DNA of 64,000 nt from Deuterostichococcus epilithicus (lineage: Eukaryota > Chlorophyta > Trebouxiophyceae > Prasiolales > Stichococcaceae), in the NCBI GenBank assembly GCA_033439295.1, contig JAVTLE010000023.1:1240001-1304000 (forward strand), written 5' to 3'. The notes under the pieces were generated by a model, which worked only from the letters and a program-made list of their open reading frames with translations, ran no database searches and had not been told where the DNA came from. This document shows, piece after piece, positions 21,556 through 40,798 of this stretch. Each line of letters begins with the position of its first letter. Position 1 is the first letter of the stretch. The translations under genes were made by a program, and so were the position numbers.

Positions 21556-23343
21556 ATGCCACCCAGGACATCAGCACGCACCGCTGCGGCAGCCGCAAAC
21601 AAGGCGGAAGCCGGCTCCGAAGAGCAGAAGAGCACCAAGGTCTGATGGTCAGTGAATATCCGGCTGCAGCGACGCTGCTTTCTGCCGCAACGCGTCGTAT
21701 GTCGTGCGCTGACAAATAATATCGCAACACAGGCATCTGCACCAGCTTCACCCGCAAAGAAGGCCGCCAAGCCGGCTGCCAAGAAGGAAAAGGCGGCAGC
21801 CAAGCCGGCAGCAAAGAAGGGGGGGCTGTCGATCGGCGACCAGCTGCCAGACTTCAGCGTCGAGGCTGATACGTCGACGGACGACAAGAAGGTCCTGCAG
21901 TCCTCGAAGGTGGGTCCTGCAATCACATTGCGGATGGGTGCTGCCGGCCACGGGCGTGGGCGTCTGGATGTGTTTTTCCCAACAAAAGTGTGAAAAAGTG
22001 TGAGCGGCAGCTTGTTGACATCAGCATTTCACCTATGCCTCCACCGTCCGCATCAACAGACGTGCGCCACCATCCACAACCTAAGCTAGCTTTGGAAAGT
22101 ACATCTGTCCGCCATTTCTGCATGCAGGACATCACGAAGGCCCATGGTGCAGTTTTCTTCTTCTATCCCAAGGCCAACACTGGCGGCTGCACGAAACAAG
22201 GTGCGGGGAGGGCCCAATCTTCAGTGGACGCCAGACGTTTTTTGGTTGTCAACATCAGACTGTGGACTCCCCTCTCATCATGCCAGCACTGATTCTTACC
22301 TCATGCCGATTCAGCTCTCGGCTTCAACGAGAATGCTGCCAAGCTGGAGAACGCCGGCTACAAGGTCTTCGGCATGAGGTGAGAGCACGTCGCAAACCAA
22401 AGTAGCAGTACTGCTGTGAGCTGGCTGGGATGCTCTCTGCCGCAGTTTCTGGGTGCAATGTCCCAGCGTGTGGCTAACGCATTCGCCGCTTCTGCTGCAG
22501 TGCCGACAAGCCGAAGTCGCAGGCGAACTGGAAGGCAAAGTACAGCCTGACGTACACCCTGCTGTCGGACCCCAGCTACCAGGCATTCCTCTGCACACCA
22601 ACTGCAGTGCCTGTGTGCTTTCTTCTGACGTCCATGCAGATTTTCCGGCAGAAGTTGCACAGATGCAAAGATTCTGCCCCGCTGTGGTGAGATGTACCTT
22701 TGGTTTACGTGCAACCTGCCGGCACAGGTGCTAAAGCAGCTGGGCGTCACAAAGGGCGAGAAGAGCATTGCGCGCAGCCACATCGTTGTCGCCAAGGGCG
22801 GCGTGATTGAGGACATCCAGATTGGCATCAGCCCAGGTGCGCAGCTGGCACAGGCATTCAGTATGACAGCAGATGATACGACGCTTTGCGCGTGCATCGA
22901 TGCACATGTAGAGCCCATACAGGAGACGTTTTGCCAGCCGCCATTTGCAGCGCAGCGGCTGTGTCCTTTTCAACCTGTCAAGGTACTCGTGCATAAAGAG
23001 CACGCAAGCAGTCAAGCACGCTCAGTCGTCCGTCCACTGCACGCGGCGGTTCTCACCTGCGGCCTCCCGGTCAAATGTAGGGGACAGCTTTGCCAAGGCA
23101 GTGGAGACAATCTTGAAGTCGTCCGGCAAGGACGAGAGGGAAGCGGAGGCAGAGGCGGAGGAGGCAGCGGCAGAGGCCGGCGGTGAGGAGACGGGAGCAG
23201 AGGAGAAGAACCAGGAGGGCGCGTTGGAGGACAAAGGAGACAAGGAAGACGAGAAGGTCGAGGAGGAAGCAGAGGAGAAGCCGAAGAGGAAGGCGAGGAC
23301 GACGAAGACCGCCACGAAGACCGCCAAGAAGGCCAAAACGTGA
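21556..23343 (+). CDS. Peroxiredoxin Q with basic N-tail and charged C-tail
   Basis: A thiol peroxidase of the BCP/PrxQ family, which reduces hydroperoxides through a peroxidatic Cys. Exons from ATG 21556 give MPPRTSARTAAAAANKAEAG, then a histone-H1-like stretch (KKAAKPAAKKEKAAAKPAAK), then the domain: GLSIGDQLPDFSVEADT; AVFFFYPKANTGGCTKQ (peroxidatic Cys); ALGFNENAAKLENAGYKVFG; MSADKPKSQANWKAKYSL; LLSDPSYQVLKQLGV; RSHIVVAKGGVIEDIQIGIS; and GDSFAKAVETILKSS. The usual resolving Cys five residues after the peroxidatic Cys is Leu here, as the join CAAG|CTCTCGGC shows. The C-terminal tail of about 75 residues is Glu/Ala-rich and then Lys/Thr-rich (ARTTKTATKTAKKAKT). The tails suggest a nuclear or chromatin location like yeast Dot5, and no transit peptide is evident. 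It is divergent from the Hsp70-like gene. Confidence 0.88.
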
Positions 23344-23773
23344 AGCTTGACCCTGTTGCTGGCTGATCAGTGGTGACACTCACTGCAGGCGCCCCGCACA
23401 GCCCTTGCCATTGGATTGTGCGCCTCACTTTTGATGCCTGTCCGGTCTGACCAGCAGTTGCCGCCGCCGAGGTTACCTCCTGGCCTCTGTTCAGCATGTC
23501 TGCTTCCTGTGGTTTTGATTGTAACGCCGCGACACAAGTGACCCTAGCCGCGACACAGGAGGGGGTGTGTGCCCTCCGCTTGCCTTCTTGTGATGGTCCC
23601 TGTGCCCGTACTCTGACCCGTACACGAAGATGCCCCGTACATCTTATGACACTGCACCGAGTGGAAGTTGACAGGCAGCTGTGGCTGGTGAACCTGGACC
23701 GGAAAGTGCTGTGCAGCCTCATCAACTATCACCATCACGACGAAGCAACACAAGCAATCTTTTTACAGTCAAG
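23344..23773. other. Intergenic region PrxQ to LEA-like gene
   Basis: No coding exon is supported. It holds the PrxQ 3' flank with a TGTAA motif and the leader of the next gene. Confidence 0.4.
23520..23524 (+). other. Candidate UGUAA polyadenylation signal of PrxQ
   Basis: TGTAA lies about 177 bases after the PrxQ stop codon. Confidence 0.35.
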
Positions 23774-25906
23774 ATGGTGGCCACACGTAGGACGGCGGGC
23801 GAGAAGCTAGTTGGGGGGCTGGAGGAGGTTGGTAGGCTCGGCAAGCGGGCCGCAGCCGAGGCGACCGGTTTGTCCGAAGGCACCGTGTCGAAGAAGACAA
23901 AGGCACGCTCCAGCAGCGGACCCTGCGTCGTTGCAGGCGCCGTAGACTGCCACTTCAGCCCTGTCACGGGTGGAGTACCGTCTAGATCAGGGGGCTGCTG
24001 CAGGCGCTGGAGCCGGCGGGCTCCGCGGTTGCTGCAAATCCGTAATCCTCACGGCTGAGGGGTCTGTGCTAAGACATGGCACCTCCGGGTTGGCCTGATC
24101 GCTGCCCATTTGCTTGGTGCTGATGTGCACATCCCGAGGCAGCCGGTTGACAGCTTTGACGCCCGCGCGTGTCTTGACGCATGCAGGTAGCGACAGGCTC
24201 GGGCGCAGCGACCGCAGCAGTGGCGGTCGGGGCGGGCACCGGCCTAGGTACAGCGCTGGCAGCCGGCGCGGGCGCCGCCACGGCAGTCGGCGTCGGAGCT
24301 CCCAAGGCAGTGAAGAAGGCCGGCAAGGGCAAGGCGACGAAAACTGAGGTCGCCGTGGAGAAGACGGAGGTGTGACTTCGCCGCGCGGTGCCCTGCCCGC
24401 CCGTCGGATCTCGTATGAGGCACCTGCCTGCTGAGCACGGATGCTATACACAGAGCACGATCGGCAAAATTGGAGCTGCATCCTGCATCGTGCCACCGTC
24501 TTGACGTAGCCGACGCAAGTCTGTGTCGTGTCCGACCTTAGGTGGCGGCGGCAACTGGCGCAGCCATTGGCGTGGGTGCAGCGGCGCTGGGCGCCGCGGC
24601 AGGCACCGCCATTGCGGCCGGTGCAGGTGCCGCCATTGCCGTGGGTGCCGGCGCTGCAGTGAGTCTCGGCCAACGCCCGAAGCGTGAAATTCTAGCATTC
24701 CCCTGTCCTGATGTTCGCTGCCCAGTGCGGTGCGATCTGAGCCAGGCTTGCACACCCATCGGCCTAACCATTTGGCGATGCTGGGTCGTCGGTCATGCGC
24801 GCTCAAGCACGATTGGCACCTCCGACCGTGCGGCAAGCGCGAATGCGCTGTGCACTTCCTTGACAAGGCACAGCCACTGCGCTGCGGCTGCCGGCCCAAC
24901 CTCAAACTCGCCTGCGGAAGGGAACTGACATGGTCAACTCCGATTCACTTGCAGCTCCTGGAGGGTGGCGACCTTGTGGATGCTGCCAACGAGAAGATTG
25001 CGTCCGGCGCGGCCGACAACGTCGACGAGGCCATCTCGAAGGCGGGCAAGAAGGGTAAGGAGGCGGCGGGCGCCGCCAGCGCCGCTGCCAAGAAGGCCGG
25101 CCGCGCCGCCAAGGCCGCAGCCAACGACCCCCAGGTTTGGCTCTTGGGCATTCACAATTGGGCGTTCAGATGCACGTCGACAGTCGGCGCCTGGCATGTG
25201 CGCTGGAGCCTGTGAGGGGTGCAATTGCAAAACTGGGTGCAAGTACATAAGTCAATGATTCGTGCCTCGCAGCATTGATGACTGGATTGTTGCCATGTTG
25301 TGGCTTGAAGCCCGCCTGCGGTGGGTGCCGCAGGTGCAGTCCGCAGCCGGCAGCGCGCTGGAGGAGACGAAGAAGGCGGGCGCAGCAGCGGCCGACGCAG
25401 CTGGCACCGCGGCAGGCAATGTCGCCGATGCCGTGAAGAACGCAGCAGAGGACGACAGCCGCTCGCCCGCTGTGCAGCAGGTACTTATCCAATGCGACCA
25501 TGAGCTTAAGTGGCTGAGTCCCGAGGACGACTGCAATCTCCCGCTGTTTGGTAACAGCATCAGAGTCCAAGCTCTTGCTGGCCGGACGCAGGTCGCGAAG
25601 GGTGCGGTGGTGGTCGGTGAGACGGTTGCGGCCGTCGCCAACGCGGCCGCGGAGCAGGTGGGTTCCATTTCGCTGTTGCATTCATGAGCTAGCCTGATGA
25701 TGACGTGCACAGCATCATCACACAGCAGTGAATAACGCATGGCCGGGAGAATTTCCGTACCATACCTTTCTGCTGACGCACGGAGCGGGAACGGACATGT
25801 GCGGTGGCAGGTGGGCGCAGCTTATGAGACTGTGAGGGACGTTGTGGTCGGCGAGGTTGAGGAGCTGGCGAATAAGGCTGATGAGGCTGCGGCGAAGAAG
25901 GACTGA
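23774..25906 (+). CDS. Ala/Gly-rich LEA-like protein with glycine-zipper segments
   Basis: I do not recognise an orthologue. Seven exons can be chained. The first starts MVATRRTAGEKLVGGLEEVG; its donor is uncertain. Two similar exons (24187-24366 and 24541-24660) encode glycine-zipper-like stretches (AAVAVGAGTGLGTALAAGAG and GAAAGTAIAAGAGAAIAVGA). Later exons encode amphipathic Ala/Lys/Glu helices typical of LEA or phasin-like proteins (SKAGKKGKEAAGAASAAAKK, SALEETKKAGAAAADAAGTA, VAKGAVVVGETVAAVANAAA, VGEVEELANKADEAAAKKD). The introns after exon 2 all fall in phase 0, so the gene could have grown by exon duplication. The composition suggests a desiccation-type or membrane/lipid-droplet-coating protein, which is only inference. 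It follows PrxQ on the same strand. Confidence 0.65.
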
Positions 25907-26543
25907 ACGAAGGGAGCCTGAATGGCGATTGACTGCCGTGCGCAGTATCAAGCACTACACACTGCAATGTGAAGGCTGTGTGCGTGGCGGCAACAAAATG
26001 TGACTGCAGGCGGATGCTTTCGGCATACAGCCTGCAACTTCCGTGGCTGGGGCTGACTGCTGCCACTGCCGCATGACATGGCAGAACAATGACGGACCTT
26101 GTTCTGTCGAGTCACTGAAACTCATTGCACTGTCGCCTACTGCACGGTCGTGATGAGCTGTGGATCACACGACTTGGATCAGAAGCCTGGATTTTGTTTT
26201 CCTCAAGGTTTGTACACCCGGCAGTGTGCTTGTCCTGCAGTCGGAATCAGGTGGTTTATGCAGACTGGCCATGCAACGCCTTCCAGTGGTACACAGCATG
26301 ATCTACACACGGCACATCACCTGCAGCGTCAGCATTTGGGCCTGGACACTGGCACTACACCAACAGGTTTACGTCAAGCAAACTCAAGAGCTGCTGAACG
26401 CAATGCTGCCATCAGTCATCGCCGAGCTGGCACTGCAAGGGCTTGAGACCGCTTTTGGCTGCGCTTCTAGCGTCGCTGCTGATTCCATGCGACGCAATTC
26501 ATGAGCTGCCCCACCAAAGAATGCTGGGCACGCCCTCCGCTCG
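25907..26543. other. Intergenic region between LEA-like gene and GST 1
   Basis: Convergent 3' flanks of about 640 bases. Open frames in both directions are short and without family motifs. Confidence 0.4.
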
Positions 26544-29265
26544 TCACTGCTTTTCGGTGGACACCATCATCTTGCTAGCGTTCTCAACCATCCTCTGCAT
26601 GAGCTCCGGGTCCTGTGCGGGCAGCAGCAGGTGGTGCTCGGCTTAAAACGCCTGGACGTGTGCTATCTGGCTCAGGCATGGTCACAACATCATGATGATA
26701 AGCCTCCAATTGTGAGCAACACTTGAAAGCCGCCCTTCCCCTGTGCACTTCGAGGCGCCCGCGGTCTGTCGCTCAGAAAGGCTGCAGGCAGCACCGTAGG
26801 AGCGCCGTGGCAACTCCCAGACGAGGCACTGCGCCTACCTACCGCATACATGACACCGGCTCCCGGAGCTTTCGAGGCCCTCACCTTGAGTGCCTCCTGC
26901 ATCTTGCTCTTCTCCGGCACCGCCAGCCCACGCTGCACCGCCGGCCGTGCGTTGATGCGATCCACCCAGGCCTCCAGGTTGGGCAGCCCCTCGTACGTGA
27001 AGCCATCGATGGACCACCTGCACAGCAGAAGCAGGAAGGTGATGCACAAACTCCACCGAAGGTGTTGATCGCGGTCCAGTCGCATGCTTCCGGGTTGGGT
27101 CTACAGGCCTCGCAGCTGACGCCGTCGGTGTTACCACCTGCATAATTGCAGCAGGAAGTCGTCACCAGAACCACTGAAATGTGCTGGGCAGCCCCTCGCA
27201 CCTTGAGCCAGACCATGGGCCACTCGCATGCTGGCAGCAGGTCATTGAAATGCGCAACCAGTAAACGTGTGTAAGATGCCCCGTAATCTGCTGGTCCGGT
27301 GGGCAGCCCTTCGTGGCTGCAGCTGTGTGCCGAGGGACCACCTACCCAGCAGCGGCGGTCTGGAGGCGTCACCAGAGCCACACCGGCAGGATTTGACTGT
27401 TGCTGTGCCCGAGCCGCCGAGCAGGCAAGCATCCTGTGGCTGTCGCACGCGAAGCACGGCGAGCTGTGCTTTGGAGTGGAGGCGGAGTGTGACAGAAGGC
27501 TGTAATGGCCCTCCGGCAAGCGTGCGCGGGGCATGCCGTGCCTCGTCTGCGAGGGTCACGAGCACCCCTGTTTCCCTGCACCGCAGGGGATTAATGAGAG
27601 CATCTGGATTGGGGCACGAGATGGACTCACGGCGCAAAGATGACCCAGCAGAAGGAGGCGATGTCGGCAATGGAGTAGGCGTCGCCCACGAGGAAGCGCT
27701 TTCCCTCCAGGGCCGTGTCCAGCACCTGCGAGCATTCGGATGTCAGCCCTTAAACTTCCCCATCAGCTGGGGAGCTTTCAGATGAGCTTGCCATCTCTGT
27801 CAGGCGTGCGCCGGGATAGGCTTCGCCAAAACATGTAAGACAGGCGCAGTGATGCCACCCAAACGACCAGCAGCTGATGCACTGCAGAGATTCTAAAGGA
27901 CAAGCACTGGTGCATGCCTGCAATAGTCTCCGGGTCTCGTTGGTATAGCGGTTGACTCCGTACGGGACCTGCAGTTTGGGTGTGGAACAGATCAGGCGCA
28001 TGCCATGCCTTTCAGCTGCAACTGAGCAGCAGCTGCGCTGCCCATAGGTGACTCGATCCTCTAGACATTCAAGGAATGAGCAGCCCGCAGCATGATACGT
28101 ACACAGGGAGGATTCCCAGATGAACCGAGACATGAGCTACCTTTTGTGGCGCATAGCGTGTGAAATGGTTTGCCTGCGGGGTAGAGACACCAGCCACTGA
28201 GCAGCCGTGGTGACAACGTCGCACTTTGTTATGCAGCAACCCCACTGTTGCACATCCTTCCGACACCACCGCCGCACCTGCCCTTGCATGGGCCCCAGTC
28301 CGCCCTGCAATCATACGGCGCACAGTTAGCAAATACACGGGCAGCATGTAGGGCATTTCTTGCATGGGGTGCTGCGGTCCGCTCACAACAAATGTCGTTC
28401 TGCACACGTCTGAGACCAGCAGGGGACGCACCATCTGCCACATCAGCCAAGAGATGGCTTCTGCCTTCTCCTTCCGATCCTGATCACGGACACAGCCACC
28501 TCAGAAAGCGCTAGCCGCTTGCGTCGCTGTACAAGCAAAAGAATGCTACGGCGGCAGCCATGCATACTTCAACACTAGATGAGAGTGGCGCGCACTGTTG
28601 GGAGTAGCTTGTGTTCCGGATCGTAGTGCTCGCACAGATACAGCATGATCGCCCCAGTCTCGAAGACCCGAATGTCGCCCGCATCATGATCCACTGCATC
28701 AGGGAAGATTCGCAAAGTACGAGTGAACAGGCGCGCTGCCGTCATGATCGAGCGAAGAGTTGACGGGCAGTTCATTAGGGGTGTGGCTGCGCATACCAGG
28801 TGCTATGTAAAGAGACGACAACATCGCTCAGTGAGGAGGCCATCAGGCATGTTGAAGGCGGCCCTCAAGTATTAAGGATGGCGAGGAATCGAGAATGGGA
28901 GAGATGCTTACGCATTGCAGGAATTCGACCGTTGGGGTTGATGCGCAGGAACCAGTCCTCCTTCTGCTCGCCCTTGCTCATTGCGATGGCACGGGTTTCA
29001 TACGGCAAATCTAGCTCTTCAAGCGTCACGCTGGCCTTGTAGCTGCGCAGTGACACAGCGTGAACTTGAACGTGCAGGATCTGCATGGAAGCCAGGCTTT
29101 GCATCTCGACAAGCGTGTAAAGCGCGCCGCTGATGCAAATTCCGAGGGCGAGTCGCCGCACGGAAGGAGCTCATCAAGCAGCACTAAGGCATTGTGGCCC
29201 TATCCACACCCATTTGGCGTGGCAGCTGTGTAGAGGGTCAGGCCAGTCTTCTTCGCATCGACCAT
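26544..29265 (-). CDS. Glutathione S-transferase (Ure2p/YfcG-like), copy 1
   Basis: A soluble GST with a thioredoxin-fold N-domain and a helical C-domain. Exon 1 (from 29265) gives MVDAKKTGLTLYTAATPNG and joins in phase (GG|C) to [52 protein letters not shown] (the ES/ET-G glutathione-contact loop), EAISWLMWQM, GPMQGQANHFTRYAPQK, YGVNRYTNETRRLLQ, VLDTALEGKRFLVGDAYSIA (with DIASFCWVIFAP) and NLEAWVDRINARPAVQRG. A last exon gives EHHLLLPAQDPELMQRMVEN and stops at 26544. It joins with phase 1+2 if the second of two adjacent donors (GCGGTAG|GTAGGC) is used. The first donor would instead read into the intron. The gene is head-to-head with GST copy 2, and the two share the exon plan. The substrate is unknown. 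Confidence 0.85.
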
Positions 29266-29920
29266 GACGAAATTTCGACGAGCTGATGTATCAGTGGTGT
29301 GCCCTGCACGAGTCGGCCCGTCCTCAGATGCAAAGCCTCTCAATCTTCCTGTTTCATTGCAGGCAGATTGCCACGCCCCAGAATGTGAAGCTGCACCAGC
29401 AGCATGTGTCAGCCTTGTCTAAAGACACCTAACCAAGAGCTCACGCGCGCACCTTCAAACGCCAGTTCCCCTTTGAGATCGCAACCACGACAAAACCACG
29501 AGTTTGATTGAGGGAGGGCTGGGCGCTGAGCAGTATTAAGAGGGAGAAGGGCACTGGCTTGATGCTGATCAGCTTCGGACGTGCCCCTGCTGGCGAGGAT
29601 GACTCACGACACGTGGAATTCACATGCATAAGCAGGCAGTGCAAACCGCAGATCCCATTCCAGAGCCTACGCTTAAGCATGATCGCACCTCGTCTGGCCG
29701 GCACAGTGACCCTGCGCGACCTCCGTCCATCAGGTACTTTGTCTCAGGTCGAAATCCCGCCTGCCCGTCACGCATGTGCAGGATATCCGCGTGACCTGTG
29801 CATCTTCCATCCGTCAAGCTCGGGGTATCTTGTTGAAACATTCTTGCTCATGCAGTTGTGCTCCGGCGTGTCGCGGGACACCGCCAGCACACCATCAGGC
29901 GCACACCAGCGACTCGCGCC
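29266..29920. other. Divergent promoter region of the two GST genes
   Basis: About 655 bases between two GST start codons read in opposite directions, so a shared control region is likely. No conserved element was recognised by eye. Confidence 0.4.
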
Positions 29921-31840
29921 ATGGCGAGTCAGGAGCCCCAGCTCACGCTATACACTGCAGGTGAGAAGTCTCACTTTTGTCCACTATTCAGTTTGATTTC
30001 AGCCGTGCATGCTGCTGCACCTGCAGTGCTGTGAGCAGGGGCAGTGCCATGGCATCATGGCGGCATGGTACTGTATGTGTCCGCGTCAATCCTTGAATTG
30101 GTACTTTACTGGTTCACGCTTCTGGAAGCTGACACGGAAGATGAAGGTTATGGACAAGGCAGCAGTCGAGCATCATCAAATTCCCAGTCCTCTTCTTCTT
30201 TGTTTTGCAGGCACGCCCAATGGGTGGAAAATCCCAGCCCTTCTGGAAGAACTGGGCCTTCCCTACAAAGTGGTTTCCCTCGACATCACGAAAAACGAAA
30301 CAAAAGGCACGTCGTGCAATTCTGCTGCTGGAGACGAGCAGAACTGCGCCTTCCTATCTTCATCCAAGCAACCAAGCTACAGCCTGATGAGCTTGCGTTC
30401 GTCTGTGCAGAGCCCTGGTTTTTAAAGATCAATCCAAACGGAAGGATCCCAGCTATCGTCGACCACGCCGAGGGCGACTTCCAGGTCTTTGAGTCAGGTG
30501 CCGCTGCGCAATTGTCCTGCCAATAGAGACTGCCGCCTGGCTGCAGTGTCCAAGCTCATGTCCAATCATGCATTGCAGGGTCGATCCTCATCTATTTGGC
30601 CGACAAATACGACAAGGAGGGCACGTTCCTGCCCAAGCAGGTCTGTTGTCTTCCACCACATGTTGAAGTCAAGCAAGTGCCACAGCAAGATCCCAGCTGA
30701 GCGCATGTGTTTGACGGCAGCTTGTCGGCCTCGAAACCTCCGCTACCACGTGCTGGTCCTCTTCGGCATCAAGCTGAGGAGTTTTTGCACACCGTGGACA
30801 GGAGGACTTCAAGAATCGCTCCGACGTTATCTCCTGGCTGATGTTCCAGATGAGCGGCCAGGGCCCCATGCAGGTGCAATCACTGTCGTGCATATCCAGC
30901 TGACAGCACACCTGACGACAACTTAGCGCGAACCGACGCTGCCACATGCACACTCGGACAGGTTCGGTGGCTCACACTCTGAATGCTGAACCTTCGTGCC
31001 GCCACCAGGGGCAAGCTAATCACTTCCTCAAGTACGCGCCAGAGGCGGGACGCAGCGAGTATGCGCAGCAGAGATATTTGAGCGAGACCAAAAGGCTTTA
31101 CAAAGGTGTGCAAGCGAATATGACTGCCCGAGTACCCAGATGCGCGCATAGCATGCTTGGGCATGCACATTGGCGGCAGCTGCCCCGCCAAACTTTCCTG
31201 CCAAACGTCTTTGCGCACCCTCCACTGCTTGATGCGCATCTGAAACACCTGAGCATCTTGTTGTGCAGCGCTGGACGACCGTCTGAAGGACAACGAGTGG
31301 CTGGCGGCTGGTGAGCGCCTGGCTTGTGTTGATGCTTCACGAGTTGCCTACTGCATTGCTGCAGATGTACGAACGCAACCTCCCTCGAGCTGCCCATTGA
31401 GGAATGAACCTGATTGAAGAGAAAGTGAACTCTCTCTGAACATGTTTGACTGAAGCTCCATGCACTCTATGTCCTCAAGCTAGAACGTTGGGGCTGATCT
31501 ATGTCCATGCGCTGCACTTCAGGGCGCTACACCATCGCTGACATGGCGACGGTCACCTGGGTCGTTGCTTCAAAAATCATCGGTGAGTGTCGCTCGGATA
31601 TGCACTCTCGCAGCTTCAGCCAGACGATTACTTGCGGTTGAGCTGCATTGCGGAGCACCCTGTGGCAGTAATTCGATCACGTGTGGCGCCACGCCTTCAA
31701 TCATTTATTTTGTTGTCACAATCTCAGACCTGGACCTGAACGAGTTCCCAGCGGTCAAGAAGTGGGCTGACAAGATCATCGCGCGCCCCGCCACCCGCAA
31801 GGGCCTGGACGTTCCCACCAAGAACCGATTCCTCGATTAA
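29921..31840 (+). CDS. Glutathione S-transferase (Ure2p/YfcG-like), copy 2
   Basis: A complete GST of about 225 residues. Exon 1 (29921-29960) encodes [13 protein letters not shown] and joins G|GC to [20 protein letters not shown]. Then follow [28 protein letters not shown] (glutathione-contact loop), [103 protein letters not shown] and [20 protein letters not shown], ending NRFLD. Compared with copy 1, glutathione-contact residues are conserved, but this copy lacks the roughly 30-residue C-terminal extension. The divergent layout and shared motifs suggest an inverted duplication of one ancestral gene. The likely role is glutathione conjugation or a thiol-transfer reaction. Confidence 0.9.
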
Positions 31841-32326
31841 GGAGTGTATCATGCTGCGAAAATGCACCGTGTATGATGGCGTCAACAGCATTCTGATTTG
31901 CCCAATTGATTATTATTGGCGGGGGACACATCAGCGGGGTCAGTGTTCAAATAGTCATCTCATCATTGTACAGCAGACACCGAGACTAAGTGGATTGTCT
32001 ATGCTGTATTCATGCGCGACACTCAATTCCTGACAGAAGCCCTTCTGGACTTTAGGTCGCAGCAAAGAACCACACGATGGCAAACTTTGTAGCTCTGACA
32101 CTCGGCCGGTTGACGGCAGCAGCCATGTGAACGAAACACTCTAAGCACCACTCCAGCCACGGCGTCTCAGTCCACTGCCATGCCATCGGGTTGTGATATG
32201 CCAACCTGCACGTTGAGAAGCGCCCGTGAGACCCTCCTTGCCCAGCCAATGTTCACCATCGAGCCATCTGCCGCCGGAAGGCATACTGGCAGCCAGAGCA
32301 CATGCCGCAGGCACCGCGCACCATGC
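31841..32326. other. Convergent 3' flanks of GST 2 and NVL
   Basis: A non-coding stretch between two stop codons. I see nothing identifiable beyond short random frames. Confidence 0.4.
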
Positions 32327-39216
<6,890 letters not shown>

Positions 39217-39595
39217 GTCGCGTGGAGCTGCAGAGTGTGCATGTTGAGGCCTCTGGAACGAAACATGCCTTGGCGCCTGGAAGCCGCCCTGGGTCGATTG
39301 TTCCGTACTGATCGCTTTTGACTTCCGCCAGCTCGCTCAGAACTGCCGTAACGCTTATTCAACCGTATCAATTTGAAACATATTGCTCGTATCAGCCTCC
39401 GCGGCCAGTCGAGTGGCGCGTGCCAACAGCCAACGCGGTCGATCATACCACCTGAGGCACTGTTGCAACGCCTGCTGGTATCCGCCGGACACTCAAATCC
39501 GCAGCTTTGCGGCAATGTGAAGCACGAACATTCTTTAAGACAGCTTGTTGAAATCCAGCGGGCCACGGCACGGTGCGCTGCTGCACCACTGGCTA
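39217..39595. other. Divergent promoter region NVL / DENND6
   Basis: 379 bases between two divergent start codons. No recognised element. Confidence 0.4.
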
Positions 39596-40764
39596 TGTCA
39601 GGCAGCCTAGACGCTCCGCCGCTGCGCTCAGACTGGATCGTCGCCATCTGCTCGGTGCTCTTCGACCTTGACGTCGGCCAACGTATCGACAGCATCGTGC
39701 CGGAGGGCGCGCTGACGGAGGAGGAGGCCAATGATGTTGCATTCCACAGCTTTCCGGTGCGCGGCGGTGATCGCACGCAGCTGAATTGCGATGCTGAATT
39801 TCACCTCAGTGAGGTGCTGCGGACTGAAACGCGCCTGTTGCAGTAGTCAGGACCCTTTCTGATCGGATCTGCAGGATTCGATGTCCATGGAGCTGCACTC
39901 GAAGAGCAGCGTGCGGGACAGGTGCGGCATTTGGCATGACCTACATGGCGCATCGAACCGATGCTGGGCCTGCCTTATTGGCACACCGGAAGTGATTCTA
40001 GGCCTGGTTTGACGATCGCGCGGTGCATAATGCTGGTGAAGGGTGACAGTGGATGCTGATGCGCAGCCGTGTGACTGTCGCAGCACATTCTTTTTCCGCA
40101 TTAAGCGGCGCAGCGCGCCGCTGCTACCGGATGGGCGGCCGCCGCTGCAGCTGCACCACCCGCCCAGCAATGGCGGCCGCGTCAGCAGCCACTACACAGA
40201 ATGCAAGAGCCCATACATCTACGGGTGAACATTGGCTTCCCTTGCAGCATGCTGGATCATATCTGCGGTACCTGGCTGCTGTCTTGTGCAGGCTGCGGCA
40301 GCACAATCCGCTTGGACTGCCAACGAGACAATATCATATCTTCAAACAAACTAACAAACAGAGACGAACAACCATGGTTGACCCGCTGAACGCTGCAGGT
40401 TCGTGTTCTGCCGGCAGCGGCAGGACGAGAAGCTGCGGCGCGGCGGCGAGCAAAAGAGCGTGGTGGTCTTAAGCATGTACCCCTACTCTAGCGTGCTGAG
40501 CCCGCTGTCCCAGTTTGCCGGCCCGCTGTTCTTCAACCATGGTGAAGAGGCGCTCGAGGAGGTGGGTGTCGGTCGGGGATGTTGCTGCATCTTGAGGGTG
40601 CTGCTGCCGGCATGGGGGTGGCCACGTACGCGGTGTGTGTTGCTGTCTTGACTGGCGGCGAGGAAGGTGGCGGGAACAGTCTGGGATCTGCAGCAGATCT
40701 GGAGGCGGGTGGTCTTGCAAGGCCACTGGATGAGGATGTGAGAATGGGCTCTGAGCAAGCCTCA

Positions 40765-40798
<34 letters not shown>

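Noticed and set aside
27180-27320. Two further exon-edge copies in GST 1 (GGGCAGCCC(C/T)TCG repeats)
   Set aside because: Similarity to the exon encoding FTYEGLPNLEAW is limited to about 12-25 bases per copy. It is suggestive but too short to list with the others.
27937-27965. tRNA-like string (GTTGGTATAGCGGTT, resembling a tRNA D-arm/A-box)
   Set aside because: It is the reverse strand of the GST exon encoding YGVNRYTNETRRLLQ. There is no matching B-box, acceptor stem or cloverleaf.
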